The position numbers and the translations under genes were made by a program. The notes beneath the pieces are model-generated. The model searched no databases. It was not told where the DNA came from and saw only the letters and a list, made by a program, of their open reading frames with translations. A DNA stretch of 64,000 bases, from positions 186,001 through 250,000 of the forward strand of contig NZ_JABUFE010000001.1 of NCBI RefSeq assembly GCF_013315265.1, written 5' to 3'. This document shows, piece after piece, positions 9,283 to 19,170 of the stretch; positions within the stretch are counted from its first letter, which is position 1, and the number at the start of each line of letters is the position of its first letter. This stretch comes from Parasulfitobacter algicola. Its GTDB lineage: Bacteria; Pseudomonadota; Alphaproteobacteria; Rhodobacterales; Rhodobacteraceae.

Positions 9283-10041
9283 ATGAATGCGCCAAAACAT
9301 TTTTCTGAAATGCAACTGCCCCTGCTTGAGGGGCAGGAATTTCTGGTTACCGGACCAAAGGGTAATCTGCCGTCCTATATTCAGGATCATCGTAAGCGTT
9401 TGCGCGAACGGTTTATGCATGGCGGGTCGCAAGCGATGCCGGATTATGAACTTCTTGAACTGGTTTTGTTTCGGTCCATTCCACGCTGCGATGTTAAACC
9501 CGTTGCGCGACGTTTACTGGATACATTTGGTGACTTTAATCGTATTATTTCAGCCCCCACTGAACGTCTGCTTGATGTGCGCGGTGTCGGCGAAGCAGTC
9601 GCCACAGATCTGAAAATTTTAGAAGCTGCAGCCCACCGTATGGCCCGTTCCAAGGTGATGCAACGGCCCGTATTATCCAGTTGGGACGATCTTCTGGATT
9701 ACTGTCATACAGCCATGTCACATCTGGAAACCGAACAATTCCGCGTCCTGTATCTGGACAGTAAAAACGTGTTGATTGCAGACGAAGAACAAGCACGCGG
9801 CACAGTAGATCATGTGCCGGTTTACCCGCGTGAAGTTATGAAGCGGGCATTGGAAATCAATGCATCTGCCCTTTTGTTGGTTCATAATCATCCATCTGGG
9901 GATCCGACACCATCACAAGCTGATATTGGCATGACCCGGCAAATTCAGGAGGCCGCGACTTCCCTTGGGATCACGCTGCATGACCATCTGATTATCGGTA
10001 AATCACAGGAACTTAGCTTTCGGTCCGAAGGGTTAATCTAA
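9283..10041 (+). CDS. radC: RadC/YicR family JAB-domain protein
   Basis: The N-terminal part has a helix-hairpin-helix-like stretch (LLDVRGVGEAVATDLKILE) and the C-terminal half is a JAMM/MPN domain with the zinc-binding signature HNHPSGDPTPSQAD near residue 205. The family was named after a supposed DNA-repair role that has not held up, so the true activity is uncertain. The ATG at 9283 is used; a GTG three codons upstream is also in frame and neither has a clear ribosome site. It lies 35 bases after dnaJ on the same strand but is probably a separate unit. Confidence 0.9.
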   Translation: MNAPKHFSEMQLPLLEGQEFLVTGPKGNLPSYIQDHRKRLRERFMHGGSQAMPDYELLELVLFRSIPRCDVKPVARRLLDTFGDFNRIISAPTERLLDVRGVGEAVATDLKILEAAAHRMARSKVMQRPVLSSWDDLLDYCHTAMSHLETEQFRVLYLDSKNVLIADEEQARGTVDHVPVYPREVMKRALEINASALLLVHNHPSGDPTPSQADIGMTRQIQEAATSLGITLHDHLIIGKSQELSFRSEGLI

Positions 10042-10047
10042 CCCGCC

Positions 10048-10113
10048 GCTCATCAATCCCCAGCGGGCTTTCCTCGCAATATGTCGCGGAAAAGGCCGCA
10101 AGGGAAGATAAGC
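10048..10113. repeat. Dispersed palindromic element, copy A (diverged, 66 bp)
   Basis: This fills the gap between the convergent radC and ileS stops. It has the outer left arm GCTCATCAATCCC (10048-10060), a degenerate right arm GGGAAGATAAGC (10102-10113) and an inner imperfect hairpin around GGGCTTTCCTCGC. The same nested design recurs at 31227-31282 and 47346-47401. This copy is about 10 bases longer, in the inner hairpin. It can fold on either strand and probably ends transcription from both sides. Confidence 0.6.
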
Positions 10114-10119
10114 GTGCCG

Positions 10120-13098
10120 TTAGCCCAAAGCTGCGTCACATCTTGCACAAACCGCAGTATGTGCATGGGTACCGACATCTGGCAGAATTTTCCAGCAGCG
10201 CTGACATTTTTCACCTTTGGCTGCTGCAAACTTAACACCGATCCCGTCTGCCCCATCCAGAGTAAAGGCATCGTCGGGCGTTGCGTCGGTTGAGACATGG
10301 ATCCCTGATGTGATGCACAGATCGTCAAATGAAACAGTGGCTAGAACTGCCGCTGTTTCGGTATCCACATAGACAATTGGCGCAGCTTCAAGCGAGGCAC
10401 CAATCGTTTTTTCCCGCCGCTCAATTTCAAGTGCGCCCGTGACCACACGGCGTACTTTGCGGATTGTGGCCCATTTCGCGGCCAGATCCTTGTCACGCCA
10501 ATCAGCGGGTGTCTCAGGGATATCCGTCAGATGGATCGAACTGTCTTCGCCGGGATACCGCTCCAGCCAGATTTCTTCGGTGGTGAACACCAGAACAGGA
10601 GCCAGCCAAGTGGTTAGGCGGTGAAACAGAATATCCAGCACGGTCCGCGCCGCACGCCGCCGGTCTGTATCACCATCGCAATACAGAACATCTTTTCGGA
10701 CATCGAAATAAAATGCCGACAGATCAAGGGTGGCAAAGTTGAAAATTGCCTGAAACACGCCTTGGAAATCGTACTTTGTATAGCCGTCTCGCACGGTCTG
10801 ATCCAACTCGGCCAGACGGTGCAGAACCCAGCGTTCCAACTCTGGCATATCGGCGGGATCCATACGGTCAGCCTCGCTGAACTGTGCCAACGATCCTAGC
10901 ATAAAGCGCATTGTGTTACGCAAGCGGCGATAGCTGTCGGCCACGCCTTTCAGGATTTCATCCCCAATCCGCAGGTCAGCCGTATAATCCGATTGCGCCA
11001 CCCACAGCCGCAGAATATCAGCGCCATATTGTTGCACGACCTTTTCCGGAGCGACCGTATTTCCAAGGGATTTCGACATCTTGTTACCCTTGGCATCCAG
11101 CGTGAAGCCATGGGTCAGTACACCGCGATAGGGCGCGCGACCCTGCGTGCCGCAAGACTGCAACATCGAGGAATGAAACCATCCGCGGTGCTGATCAGTC
11201 CCTTCCAGATACAAGTCCGCCAACCCATCCGCACTTCCGTCTTCGCGATCACGCAGCACAAAGGCATGGGTTGAGCCACTGTCAAACCACACGTCCAGAA
11301 TATCAAAAATCTGGTTATAATCGTCAGGATTGTGGTCATTGCCCAAAAACCGTTCCTTGGCACCATCAGCATACCATGCATCAGCCCCTTCGGCTTCAAA
11401 CGCATCAAGAATACGCTGATTGACAGCCCCGTCGCGCAATAGAAAATCATCGTCCGTAGGCAAGGCACCCTTTTTGATGAAACAGGTCATCGGCACACCC
11501 CACGCACGTTGGCGTGACAGCACCCAATCCGGGCGCGCTTCGATCATGGAATACAGCCGGTTGCGCCCGGTCTGCGGTGTCCAAGTGACCAGTTGATCAA
11601 TGGAGTTGAGTGCCCGTTCGCGGATTGTGGTGCCATAGGTATCCTGCCCATCGCCGATCTTGCGATCAATCGCGGCAAACCATTGCGGCGTGTTGCGATA
11701 GATGATTGGCGCTTTTGAACGCCAGGAATGTGGGTAGGAGTGCTTGATCTTGCCGCGCGCCAAAAGTCCGCCCACTTCGACCAGCTTTTCGATCACGGCC
11801 TTGTTCGCATCGCCTTCTCCACCCTTGCGTGAAAGAATATATTTCCCACCAAAAAAGGGTAGATTATCGCGAAATTTACCATCATCCTCAACGTTATAGG
11901 TGATGACCTCGCTTAGCATTCCAAGGTCGCGGTAAAGCTCGTATTCCTCCATTCCGTGAGAGGGCGCGCAGTGGACGAAGCCGGTACCTTCCTCGTCGGT
12001 AACGAAATCGGCAGCACGGAAATCGCGGGTATCGTCCCATTCTCCGTTTGAGCCGGAACAGTTGGCGAGGGGGTGGGCCAACTTCATCCGCGCAAGTTCG
12101 TGATGCGAAACCCCAGAAACGCGCGTGTAATCGCCTTTTTCCAAACGCGCCCGGGACAGAACATCGCCGGCCAGTTTGTCGGCAAGGATGTAATGCTCGC
12201 CTTGTTTTGCCCAATTGTCTACGGGGCTATGGTCAACGCGATAAAGGCCATAGGAGATGTCTTCGCCGTAGACCACCGCCTTATTGGACGGCAACGTCCA
12301 AGGGGTCGTTGTCCAGATAACGACAAACGCCTTTTCCAGCAGTAGTTTGGCGTGATGTGAAAAGAACTCGTTCTCGTTTGCGTCTTCTCCATACTCCTTT
12401 GCATCGTCGCTATACTCAAATTCGGCGACCGAGAATTTCACCCAAACCGTAAAGCTTTCCTTATCGTGATATTCGACCTCAGCCTCGGCCAGTGCTGTCT
12501 TTTCGACTGGGCTCCACATCACAGGTTTTGATCCCTGATACAGAGTGCCGTTCATCAGGAACTTCTGGAACTCTTCCGCGATGATGCGTTCGGCGCGGTA
12601 GTTCATTGTCAAATACGGATTATCCCACGTGCCCGTGATGCCAAGGCGCTTGAATTCCTCGCGCTGGATATCGACCCAACCATTTGCAAAATCGCGGCAT
12701 TCCTGGCGAAACTCGATGACAGGTACATCGTCTTTGTCTTTGCCCTTTTGGCGATATTTCTCTTCGATTTTCCATTCGATCGGCAGACCGTGGCAATCCC
12801 AACCGGGGATATATCGTGCATCGCGTCCCATCATCTGCTGACTGCGTACGACCATGTCTTTCAGGATCTTGTTCAGCGCGTGGCCAATGTGCAGATGGCC
12901 GTTGGCATAGGGGGGGCCATCGTGCAGGGTAAACGGCTCGCGACCGTCCGCGGCTTTATCGCGCAGTTTGTCGTAGACACCGATCTTTTCCCATCGGGCC
13001 AGCCAGTCAGGCTCGCGTTTGGGCAAACCGGCACGCATGGGAAAATCGGTTTGTGGAAGGTTCAGCGTGTCTTTGTAATCGGGCATATCGGCGCACAT
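10120..13098 (-). CDS. ileS: Isoleucyl-tRNA synthetase
   Basis: Class I aminoacyl-tRNA synthetase that charges tRNA-Ile and edits mischarged valine. At 992 residues it is slightly longer than the E. coli enzyme. The HIGH motif is in NGHLHIGHALNKILKD (near residue 70) and the KMSKS loop in GNKMSKSLGNTVAP. The C terminus has paired cysteines CQRCW and CARC, which match the zinc site of bacterial-type IleS. No T-box leader is visible, as expected for an alphaproteobacterium. The gene is monocistronic and converges on radC. Confidence 0.99.
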   Translation of the reverse strand: MCADMPDYKDTLNLPQTDFPMRAGLPKREPDWLARWEKIGVYDKLRDKAADGREPFTLHDGPPYANGHLHIGHALNKILKDMVVRSQQMMGRDARYIPGWDCHGLPIEWKIEEKYRQKGKDKDDVPVIEFRQECRDFANGWVDIQREEFKRLGITGTWDNPYLTMNYRAERIIAEEFQKFLMNGTLYQGSKPVMWSPVEKTALAEAEVEYHDKESFTVWVKFSVAEFEYSDDAKEYGEDANENEFFSHHAKLLLEKAFVVIWTTTPWTLPSNKAVVYGEDISYGLYRVDHSPVDNWAKQGEHYILADKLAGDVLSRARLEKGDYTRVSGVSHHELARMKLAHPLANCSGSNGEWDDTRDFRAADFVTDEEGTGFVHCAPSHGMEEYELYRDLGMLSEVITYNVEDDGKFRDNLPFFGGKYILSRKGGEGDANKAVIEKLVEVGGLLARGKIKHSYPHSWRSKAPIIYRNTPQWFAAIDRKIGDGQDTYGTTIRERALNSIDQLVTWTPQTGRNRLYSMIEARPDWVLSRQRAWGVPMTCFIKKGALPTDDDFLLRDGAVNQRILDAFEAEGADAWYADGAKERFLGNDHNPDDYNQIFDILDVWFDSGSTHAFVLRDREDGSADGLADLYLEGTDQHRGWFHSSMLQSCGTQGRAPYRGVLTHGFTLDAKGNKMSKSLGNTVAPEKVVQQYGADILRLWVAQSDYTADLRIGDEILKGVADSYRRLRNTMRFMLGSLAQFSEADRMDPADMPELERWVLHRLAELDQTVRDGYTKYDFQGVFQAIFNFATLDLSAFYFDVRKDVLYCDGDTDRRRAARTVLDILFHRLTTWLAPVLVFTTEEIWLERYPGEDSSIHLTDIPETPADWRDKDLAAKWATIRKVRRVVTGALEIERREKTIGASLEAAPIVYVDTETAAVLATVSFDDLCITSGIHVSTDATPDDAFTLDGADGIGVKFAAAKGEKCQRCWKILPDVGTHAHTAVCARCDAALG

Positions 13099-13324
13099 TT
13101 GGGGCGTCCTGTCGTGGTTCTTTTACGGAAATGCGAGGGGCGGCGCGATGGGGTCATACGCCTTGTCCCGGCGGCTCATCCTGATCAGAGCGCCGGGCTT
13201 ATAATTCGAATGATGATCACTGCAAAGTACATCATAACGCGCCTTATAGTGCGATGGCTATTTAGGGTAAAGGGTATAGATACCATCTGAAATATTGAAG
13301 GCCACGATGATTTTAGAGGGCATT
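13099..13324. other. Intergenic region between ileS start and the TRAP gene terminator
   Basis: This stretch must carry the ileS promoter, reading leftwards. I see no coding potential and no clear sigma-70 hexamers. It contains a GC-rich imperfect palindrome around 13165-13196 (GGCGGCTCATC ... GAGCGCC) that faintly resembles the outer arms of the dispersed palindromic element; I do not count it as a copy. Confidence 0.4.
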
Positions 13325-13363
13325 CAATAAAAAATGTCACCGGAACAAAGCCCCGATGACATT
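13325..13363 (-). terminator. Rho-independent terminator of the TRAP solute-binding gene
   Basis: On the minus strand an 11-base-pair stem with one wobble pair (arms at 13353-13363 and 13333-13343) encloses a 9-base loop and is followed by TTTTTATT. It sits just after the stop of the minus-strand gene ending at 13383. Confidence 0.85.
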
Positions 13364-13382
13364 AAGCAAACTTTGGTGATGT

Positions 13383-14384
13383 TTATTCGCTTTTGGCGGC
13401 CCGTACAGCATCGATCAGATCCTGACCAACAACGTTGGAAAACTGATCGTAAACGGGCGTGAAAGTATCGCGCCAGACCTGCTTTTCTTCGTCTGTCAAC
13501 CGAATAACCAGAACCTCTTCATCAATTATATCCTGACGGCGAAGCTGATTGGTCTCAAACGAAAAGCGATTGTATTCATGGGTTGTCAATTCAAACAACG
13601 CCACAAATTCTTCCCGCATATCGCGACTGAGGCTATCAAGAAACGACGCAGGCATCACCACAAGATACCCCAAATACGCATGGTTTGACTCTGTCACACC
13701 ATTTTGCACCGTATGGAAATCCTTGGTATAGATATTGGACCAGGTGTTTTGCTGCCCCTGAACCTCACCACTTTCCAAGGCGCCATAGACCTTTGAAAAT
13801 GCCAAACGCTTTGTGCTGGCACCCATCTGGTTGAATTGCGCTTCGATGACGTCTGATGGCTGAACGCGGAACGTCAGGCCTGCGGCATCTGATGGTTTGC
13901 GCAAAACCCGTGTGGATGAAATCTGTTTCATCCCGTTTGACCAGAACCCCATGCCGACAAAACCCGCAGGGCGGACTTCTTCACGCAGTTTCTGCGCCCC
14001 TTCTGAAGCTAGAAAATCCAACGCGTGTACAGGATCATCAAACAGGAACGGCAGATCGAACATCTGAAGTTTTTGCGTATAGGCTGAGAACTTTGAAAAT
14101 GACGGCGCGGCCATCTGAACCTTGCCATCCAACATAGCCTGGAAAACATCGTCGTCGTTATAAAGCTCAGAACTGCCATACACTTCCATGCACATGCGGC
14201 CGTTCATTTGTGTATTGACGCGTTCGGCCAATGCACTTGCTGTTTCACCCTTGGGGTGACCCTTTACCGCTGTCACCAAACTCATCACGACTTTGACTTC
14301 ACCAGCTTCACAGCTTGCCTGGACCTGCGTCACCAATGGCAGGCTTAGCGCGACGGCAGCCAAAGTGCACTTTACGACGTTCAT
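13383..14384 (-). CDS. TRAP transporter solute-binding protein, DctP family (orphan)
   Basis: Periplasmic binding protein of tripartite ATP-independent transporters, which take up organic acids using an ion gradient. It has 333 residues with a signal peptide ending near VTQVQASC, and family features such as PFLFDDPVHALDFL near residue 110 and the ligand-region arginine in TFRVQPSDVIEAQ. The ATG at 14384 is chosen because GAGGAAG precedes it. The membrane subunits DctQ and DctM are not adjacent: an OmpA-fused phosphate-binding-like gene precedes it and a terminator follows. It either serves a transporter encoded elsewhere or acts as a sensor input. The ligand cannot be read from the sequence. 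Confidence 0.88.
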   Translation of the reverse strand: MNVVKCTLAAVALSLPLVTQVQASCEAGEVKVVMSLVTAVKGHPKGETASALAERVNTQMNGRMCMEVYGSSELYNDDDVFQAMLDGKVQMAAPSFSKFSAYTQKLQMFDLPFLFDDPVHALDFLASEGAQKLREEVRPAGFVGMGFWSNGMKQISSTRVLRKPSDAAGLTFRVQPSDVIEAQFNQMGASTKRLAFSKVYGALESGEVQGQQNTWSNIYTKDFHTVQNGVTESNHAYLGYLVVMPASFLDSLSRDMREEFVALFELTTHEYNRFSFETNQLRRQDIIDEEVLVIRLTDEEKQVWRDTFTPVYDQFSNVVGQDLIDAVRAAKSE

Positions 14385-14469
14385 CGGGGACTTCCTCTCT
14401 ACTGAACCACTGATCGACGGGATACTTCCCTGATCTGAAACACGGGTTTTGAATTTACATAACATCATA

Positions 14470-16032
14470 TTAATTCACCACGATGTCCTGAACCCATACC
14501 TCGACGCGGCGATTGATACGACGTCCGGTGTTGGTTTCATTACAACCCAAAGGAGATATCTCACCATAACCAATAGCGCGCATTTTGACACGAGATGCCA
14601 GAGCAGGATCGGTCGCACGGATCGCTTGCATCACTTGTTGCGCACGTTGTTCGGACAATTCACGGTTCAGATCGGCTTGACCAACAGAGTCCGTAAAGCC
14701 GATAAAAATGATCTCTTTGTTCGTAAAGCTTTCATCTTGCAGCAATTTTATCAAACGCTCGACGTCCGCCTGGGCCCGTGCGTTCAGATCAGCAGAGCCG
14801 GTTCTGAAACGATAAGTCGTTGACAAACGATCGGCAGAAATCAGCTGTTCGAACATTTCGCGCAATTCTTCGTATGTTTGCGCGCCGTCTGGCGCGACCA
14901 CGGCCGATGCCAAACGCAGCCCTTGTGCGTTAATTGATTCTGATGTGACCGCCTGATTGATAAAACCTGCGTCGGCGACAATATCCTGCGCCCGATCCGA
15001 AACCGCAAAATCACGTAAACCAAGCGCTTTCGTCGGCAGAGGCTTGTTTGATTGATACATGTAAAGCAGTCGGGTCAGTGGGTATTCTTCTGTTTTGATT
15101 GTAAAGGCACTTGGTGGCGTTTGCAGACCACAGACACCCTGAATGGCCAACGGACTTGCGCCCCCGACATTGGCAAAGCTGGTAAACCCGATACCGTTTG
15201 GATCGCTCAGCACAGCCGCAACGACATCAGCGTCTGATGTGTGAACCGTCACACGACCATCTACTGCAACGCCGTTTGGACGCATAACCAAAGCGTCGAA
15301 AACTTCGCGCGTACCAGAATCATTATCACGTACGTGCAGATTGATAGGGGCGTTGTTTCCACCAAGTTGTGACCAGTTTGAAATTAGTCCCGAAAAGGCA
15401 GCTGCCGCATTTTGTTCTGAAATCGCACGAACAGGGTTGCCTGGTGACGTCACCAAAACAAGACCATCTAATGCAACAATGTTTTCCTGATCACTGCTGT
15501 TCAAAACACCCAAACCTGCAGCTTCGAAGTTGCGCAGTTCGCGGTTCCTTGCAGGACGTGTCGAAAGCGCAAAGCTGGCATCACCATCAAGAAGCGCACG
15601 CAAACCACCGGTTGAATTTGAAGTAGCGATCGTGATGCTGGCCTCGGCGGGGCCGGACAATTCATATTCCACTGCCGCATTGCCATTGCGCGACGTATCC
15701 AAATCAGCGCCAAGTTCTGCGCTATAGGCCCTTATCAGTTCTGGGATCAGGCCTTCACCAAGTGACTTTGAACCGGCAATTGCAAATTCCGATGGAAGGT
15801 TATTTTCGGGACAACCAGCACCTGAACAGTTCACTACATTGGCGGGAATACGAACTTGGCCCATCGTCGTGCTAAGTGTATAAATGTTATTATCAAATGA
15901 AATCAGATCACCCTGTATAGAGATTGATCCATCAATCGCATCTAATCTTACTGTTTCAGAAAATACAGCTGTTGCCATAAATCCTGCTAATGCTGTGCCT
16001 GCCAGCAAAGTTGCTATCGGTCTATTCGCCAT
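14470..16032 (-). CDS. PstS-like substrate-binding protein fused to OmpA peptidoglycan-binding domain
   Basis: The 520-residue exported protein has a signal peptide (residues 1-25, ending near TAVFSE) and a short N-terminal module. A phosphate-binding-protein-like domain covers roughly residues 80-380 (GSKSLGEGLIPELI, then RDNDSGTREVFDALV). A C-terminal OmpA domain covers about 400-520 (IIFIGFTDSVGQADLNRELSEQRAQ, with the D and R residues that contact diaminopimelate). Binding of a phosphate-like or other anion while anchored to peptidoglycan is inferred. No Pst transporter genes are nearby. AGAGG precedes the ATG. The gene lies 85 bases before the TRAP gene on the same strand and may be co-transcribed with it. 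Confidence 0.82.
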   Translation of the reverse strand: MANRPIATLLAGTALAGFMATAVFSETVRLDAIDGSISIQGDLISFDNNIYTLSTTMGQVRIPANVVNCSGAGCPENNLPSEFAIAGSKSLGEGLIPELIRAYSAELGADLDTSRNGNAAVEYELSGPAEASITIATSNSTGGLRALLDGDASFALSTRPARNRELRNFEAAGLGVLNSSDQENIVALDGLVLVTSPGNPVRAISEQNAAAAFSGLISNWSQLGGNNAPINLHVRDNDSGTREVFDALVMRPNGVAVDGRVTVHTSDADVVAAVLSDPNGIGFTSFANVGGASPLAIQGVCGLQTPPSAFTIKTEEYPLTRLLYMYQSNKPLPTKALGLRDFAVSDRAQDIVADAGFINQAVTSESINAQGLRLASAVVAPDGAQTYEELREMFEQLISADRLSTTYRFRTGSADLNARAQADVERLIKLLQDESFTNKEIIFIGFTDSVGQADLNRELSEQRAQQVMQAIRATDPALASRVKMRAIGYGEISPLGCNETNTGRRINRRVEVWVQDIVVN

Positions 16033-16337
16033 TTTAGCCTCTAGAGTTAGTTTCGAATAAAATACTTGGCCTATTCCAAGAATTTTTGATTGGATATGCG
16101 CTAATTTTGATTCTGTTCAAATTTTGGCCATAAACTAGGCGAAAAGGTGTTATTGTTGCTTCTTTAACGTAAATTTTCGCCTAATTTACTTATCAAAAAG
16201 GCCTTGAGTTAAAACAACTTCTTTTAAATCAATATCTTGAAAAGATTTTCGAATACAAAGCAGATATGTGAGACGAACCGTCACATATCATCGTCAAAAT
16301 TAACTTTGCTCAAAATTTAAGCATATATTACGTAGAC
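16033..16337. other. AT-rich intergenic region with a 9-bp inverted repeat
   Basis: No coding potential is seen in these 305 bases. They must hold the promoter of the PstS-OmpA gene (leftwards) and the 3' end of the DUF2339 gene. A perfect inverted repeat GATATGTGA / TCACATATC lies at 16263-16271 and 16281-16289 with a 9-base loop. It is 50-75 bases beyond the DUF2339 stop, so it may be a weak terminator. TGTGA-N9-TCACA also resembles a CRP/FNR-type operator, though the spacing is not the usual 6. Confidence 0.45.
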
Positions 16338-19037
16338 TTAGCCTGCTTTATTCTCGCTGTTTAATCTTTGAACCCATCGGTTCAACCATGCCAAGCCTGC
16401 CAGTGACAAACCAAGTGCCAGGAACGAGAAGACGCGCATCAATCCTTCTAGGCCCGTAACATCGACAAAGAACACTTTGATCACCGCGATACCAATAATG
16501 ACCAGTCCCGCTTTGCGCAGAACATCCACACCCCCGCGCATGGATTGAAATAGAAGTCCCGCCCCAATAATCAGCAAGGTTACGGTATAGGTGTAAAGTT
16601 CGGGCTGGATCGTTCCTGAACTGGCCATACCTTCGTTGCCTTGCCAAAAGTGGCGGATCACAAGCACCAGCCAAAAGGACGCAAGGCCAAGTGCGGGAAT
16701 GCCAAAAACAAATTTCAAAGCCTTTGGCATCGCCTTGATCCTTAATATGCCAATGACCAGGACTATTGCTGGCAGCAGATAAGTCGGTGCCAGTGTGTTA
16801 AACAAAGGCAGACCAAGAATATTTTCTGATCGGGACAAAAGCGGGTTGTTAAATGTCAGTGCTACCAACAACGGAATCATCCCAATAGTGCCATAAATCG
16901 CGGCCAGAATGATGCGTGCAACGCGCAATTTACCACCAGCCGCATAGCGTTGGATTTGCATTATCATCAGGCTTAGCCAGATTGTGGCTGTAATGCCGAA
17001 ATACCAATGACTCCAAAGTCCATTATAGCCTGACACCCATTCGATCCAGCGATACAGAACAACTGACAGAAAGATACCGCCCATGCTCCAGGCAGCACTG
17101 TCCAGCATCATGCGTGGGACGGGACGTTCAAGGTCGCGCAACAGAAACAAGGATGCCACACAAGCAAAAACGGGGGTGCCGTACGCCAGCAATACCTCAA
17201 TTACCGGGGCAAACTCTGCCCAGGACAAGCCGGGATCCGCAATGATGCGGTATCCCAGAACGACAACGCCTATGCTGATGAACCAGCCCATTGGCGGCAG
17301 TTTGAACTTGCGGTCCAATGCAGCAGCCGTGGTCACAGTGACACACAATGCAATCGTCAGTGCGACTGAGCTGAGTACGATAAAAAGCCCAAAGGAAATC
17401 GCAGATAACGCAGATAGTGTCGCCAGTGCAGTGCGCAACCGGTCATCCCCGTCACGCCGCGCATAGCGTTCGGCCAAAAAGACCATAACAGCCGCCAGTA
17501 CCGCCGCATGTAAGCCCCATGCATATGCGCCGATTGTCCGCGATGGTTGCCATGTCATTTCAAGAAAAATCGCAACCGCTGGCGCAAAAAGTACCGCACC
17601 CGCTGCCCAAAGCACAGGATTGGCGGTACGTCCAAAGGAACGCCATGCCATGGCAAGCGACGCAAACAATGCCAACCCAAACAGGATCGTGACCTGCATC
17701 GGCATCGCTGCTTCAGGGTTTTCCGCATATGCACTTCGAAAAGTGGAAAAGGCGTCGCCGCGGTTGCTGGCCTCTAGGGCGATGGTGAAAATGAAACCGA
17801 CCGCTGGCAGTACAACCAGATCCTGCAACGCAACAGCGTTTCTGGCCCACACTGTCAAGCCAAGCATGAAAAACATCAGACAGGTAATCGACACCCAAAA
17901 CGCGGACATCTCAAAACTGAGAAGGGTCATCACAAGACAAGACGCAACCATGGTACCAGCCGCCAGTCGGGTCGGAAATTCCGGCCAGGGCATGTCTTTT
18001 GTCTTTGCCAATATCTGAGATATCATCGTCCCGCTATGGCGGGGCTCAAACTGCAAGACAGGAATGGCGATGGCCGCGAATGCAATCACAGTCGCAAACA
18101 TCATGAAATAGACGGCCTGACCGCCAGTCTGATAAATCATCCATGATGTCGCGAAGCCCAAAACAAGGGATAATATTGAGACCCACGCCCATCTGCGGAT
18201 CGCGTCCACAAACAGGCCCGTGATCGTGACCAATCCGAAATAGGCAAAAAGTGGTGATGGATCGCTGTTTGACCCACCCAATACCATTGGCGCACCCATG
18301 GCACCGATAATACCAACGGCCGCCAAAAGTGGCCCATAGAACCAACCCAAGACAATCGCCAATGCTGCCACCAAAACCATACCAACCATCGCGCCGCCTG
18401 GTCCGATCAAATCATACAGCATGTTGGCAGACAGGATCGCAGCAAATAGACTAACGATACCCGCACTTGAAAAGGTGGATGGAAGATAGGCTGTAACAGC
18501 GCCCTCTCCGTCGCCGTAACGACGTCGGATAAATTCGCCCGCAACAACCAAAGACGCGCCGAATAAAAGCGCAAGCAACACCCTTGCAGTTGGCGAAATA
18601 AGTGAATTTTCAATACTGTATTGCACCATAAAGATGCCCGCCAGCGCCAGCGAAATCGCAGATATTCCATAAAACCAGTTTTCCTGCATCCAGGCAATCA
18701 GCGCGTCAAACTTGTCCTTGCGCATGACAACCGCGCCGGGCGGGCCCGCGGTTTCTGCTGGCGGAATGGGCGAAGGTTTTGATCGGGACACAGGCTGTAT
18801 AGGGCCTTTGGAAACCGGATCAGCCGCACCGGTTAGCGCAGGTTGTGCCGGACGCCGTGCATCTTTCGCAATCAACGGTAATTCAGGTTTTTTGGCTGGT
18901 GATTTACTCGTCAAGGGTTTCTTGGCATCAGGTTCAAAAGATATTTGCCGCTGAAGTCGCTCAATATCTTTTTTCAGCTTATGTTGCGTAATAAGCAAAT
19001 AAACGACAGCCGGAACAAGAATATACGCAATAATCAA
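16338..19037 (-). CDS. DUF2339 multi-pass membrane protein
   Basis: An 899-residue inner-membrane protein with an N-terminal anchor, a short coiled segment (KLKKDIERLQRQI, residues 18-33), a Pro/Lys-rich linker to about 95, then more than 20 hydrophobic segments to the C terminus. This layout is that of the DUF2339 family, whose function is unknown. The start is a TTG at 19035-19037, placed after AAGGGATGG; the only nearby ATG is out of frame and stops after three codons. It lies downstream of a membrane-anchored winged-helix protein, but a terminator stands between them, so they are probably separate transcripts. Confidence 0.85.
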   Translation of the reverse strand: MIIAYILVPAVVYLLITQHKLKKDIERLQRQISFEPDAKKPLTSKSPAKKPELPLIAKDARRPAQPALTGAADPVSKGPIQPVSRSKPSPIPPAETAGPPGAVVMRKDKFDALIAWMQENWFYGISAISLALAGIFMVQYSIENSLISPTARVLLALLFGASLVVAGEFIRRRYGDGEGAVTAYLPSTFSSAGIVSLFAAILSANMLYDLIGPGGAMVGMVLVAALAIVLGWFYGPLLAAVGIIGAMGAPMVLGGSNSDPSPLFAYFGLVTITGLFVDAIRRWAWVSILSLVLGFATSWMIYQTGGQAVYFMMFATVIAFAAIAIPVLQFEPRHSGTMISQILAKTKDMPWPEFPTRLAAGTMVASCLVMTLLSFEMSAFWVSITCLMFFMLGLTVWARNAVALQDLVVLPAVGFIFTIALEASNRGDAFSTFRSAYAENPEAAMPMQVTILFGLALFASLAMAWRSFGRTANPVLWAAGAVLFAPAVAIFLEMTWQPSRTIGAYAWGLHAAVLAAVMVFLAERYARRDGDDRLRTALATLSALSAISFGLFIVLSSVALTIALCVTVTTAAALDRKFKLPPMGWFISIGVVVLGYRIIADPGLSWAEFAPVIEVLLAYGTPVFACVASLFLLRDLERPVPRMMLDSAAWSMGGIFLSVVLYRWIEWVSGYNGLWSHWYFGITATIWLSLMIMQIQRYAAGGKLRVARIILAAIYGTIGMIPLLVALTFNNPLLSRSENILGLPLFNTLAPTYLLPAIVLVIGILRIKAMPKALKFVFGIPALGLASFWLVLVIRHFWQGNEGMASSGTIQPELYTYTVTLLIIGAGLLFQSMRGGVDVLRKAGLVIIGIAVIKVFFVDVTGLEGLMRVFSFLALGLSLAGLAWLNRWVQRLNSENKAG

Positions 19038-19084
19038 AATACCATCCCTTTTTAAAAAGACAAACTAAGCATAATTTACGTGAT

Positions 19085-19121
19085 AAAAAACGGTGGAAAA
19101 CCAGACCTTTAGAGTTTTCCA
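19085..19121 (-). terminator. Rho-independent terminator of the membrane winged-helix gene
   Basis: On the minus strand the arms TGGAAAAC (19114-19121) and GTTTTCCA (19094-19101) form a perfect 8-base-pair stem with a 12-base loop, followed by CCG and then six T. It lies 50 bases after the stop at 19171. Confidence 0.8.
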
Positions 19122-19170
19122 AAAACTGTGACAGAAACGTATAGCCGTTAATCAGAAATATCTATCTGTA

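Noticed and set aside
13165-13196. A fourth copy of the dispersed palindromic element
   Set aside because: Only part of the outer arms resembles the element; the inner palindrome is absent and the site is not between convergent genes.
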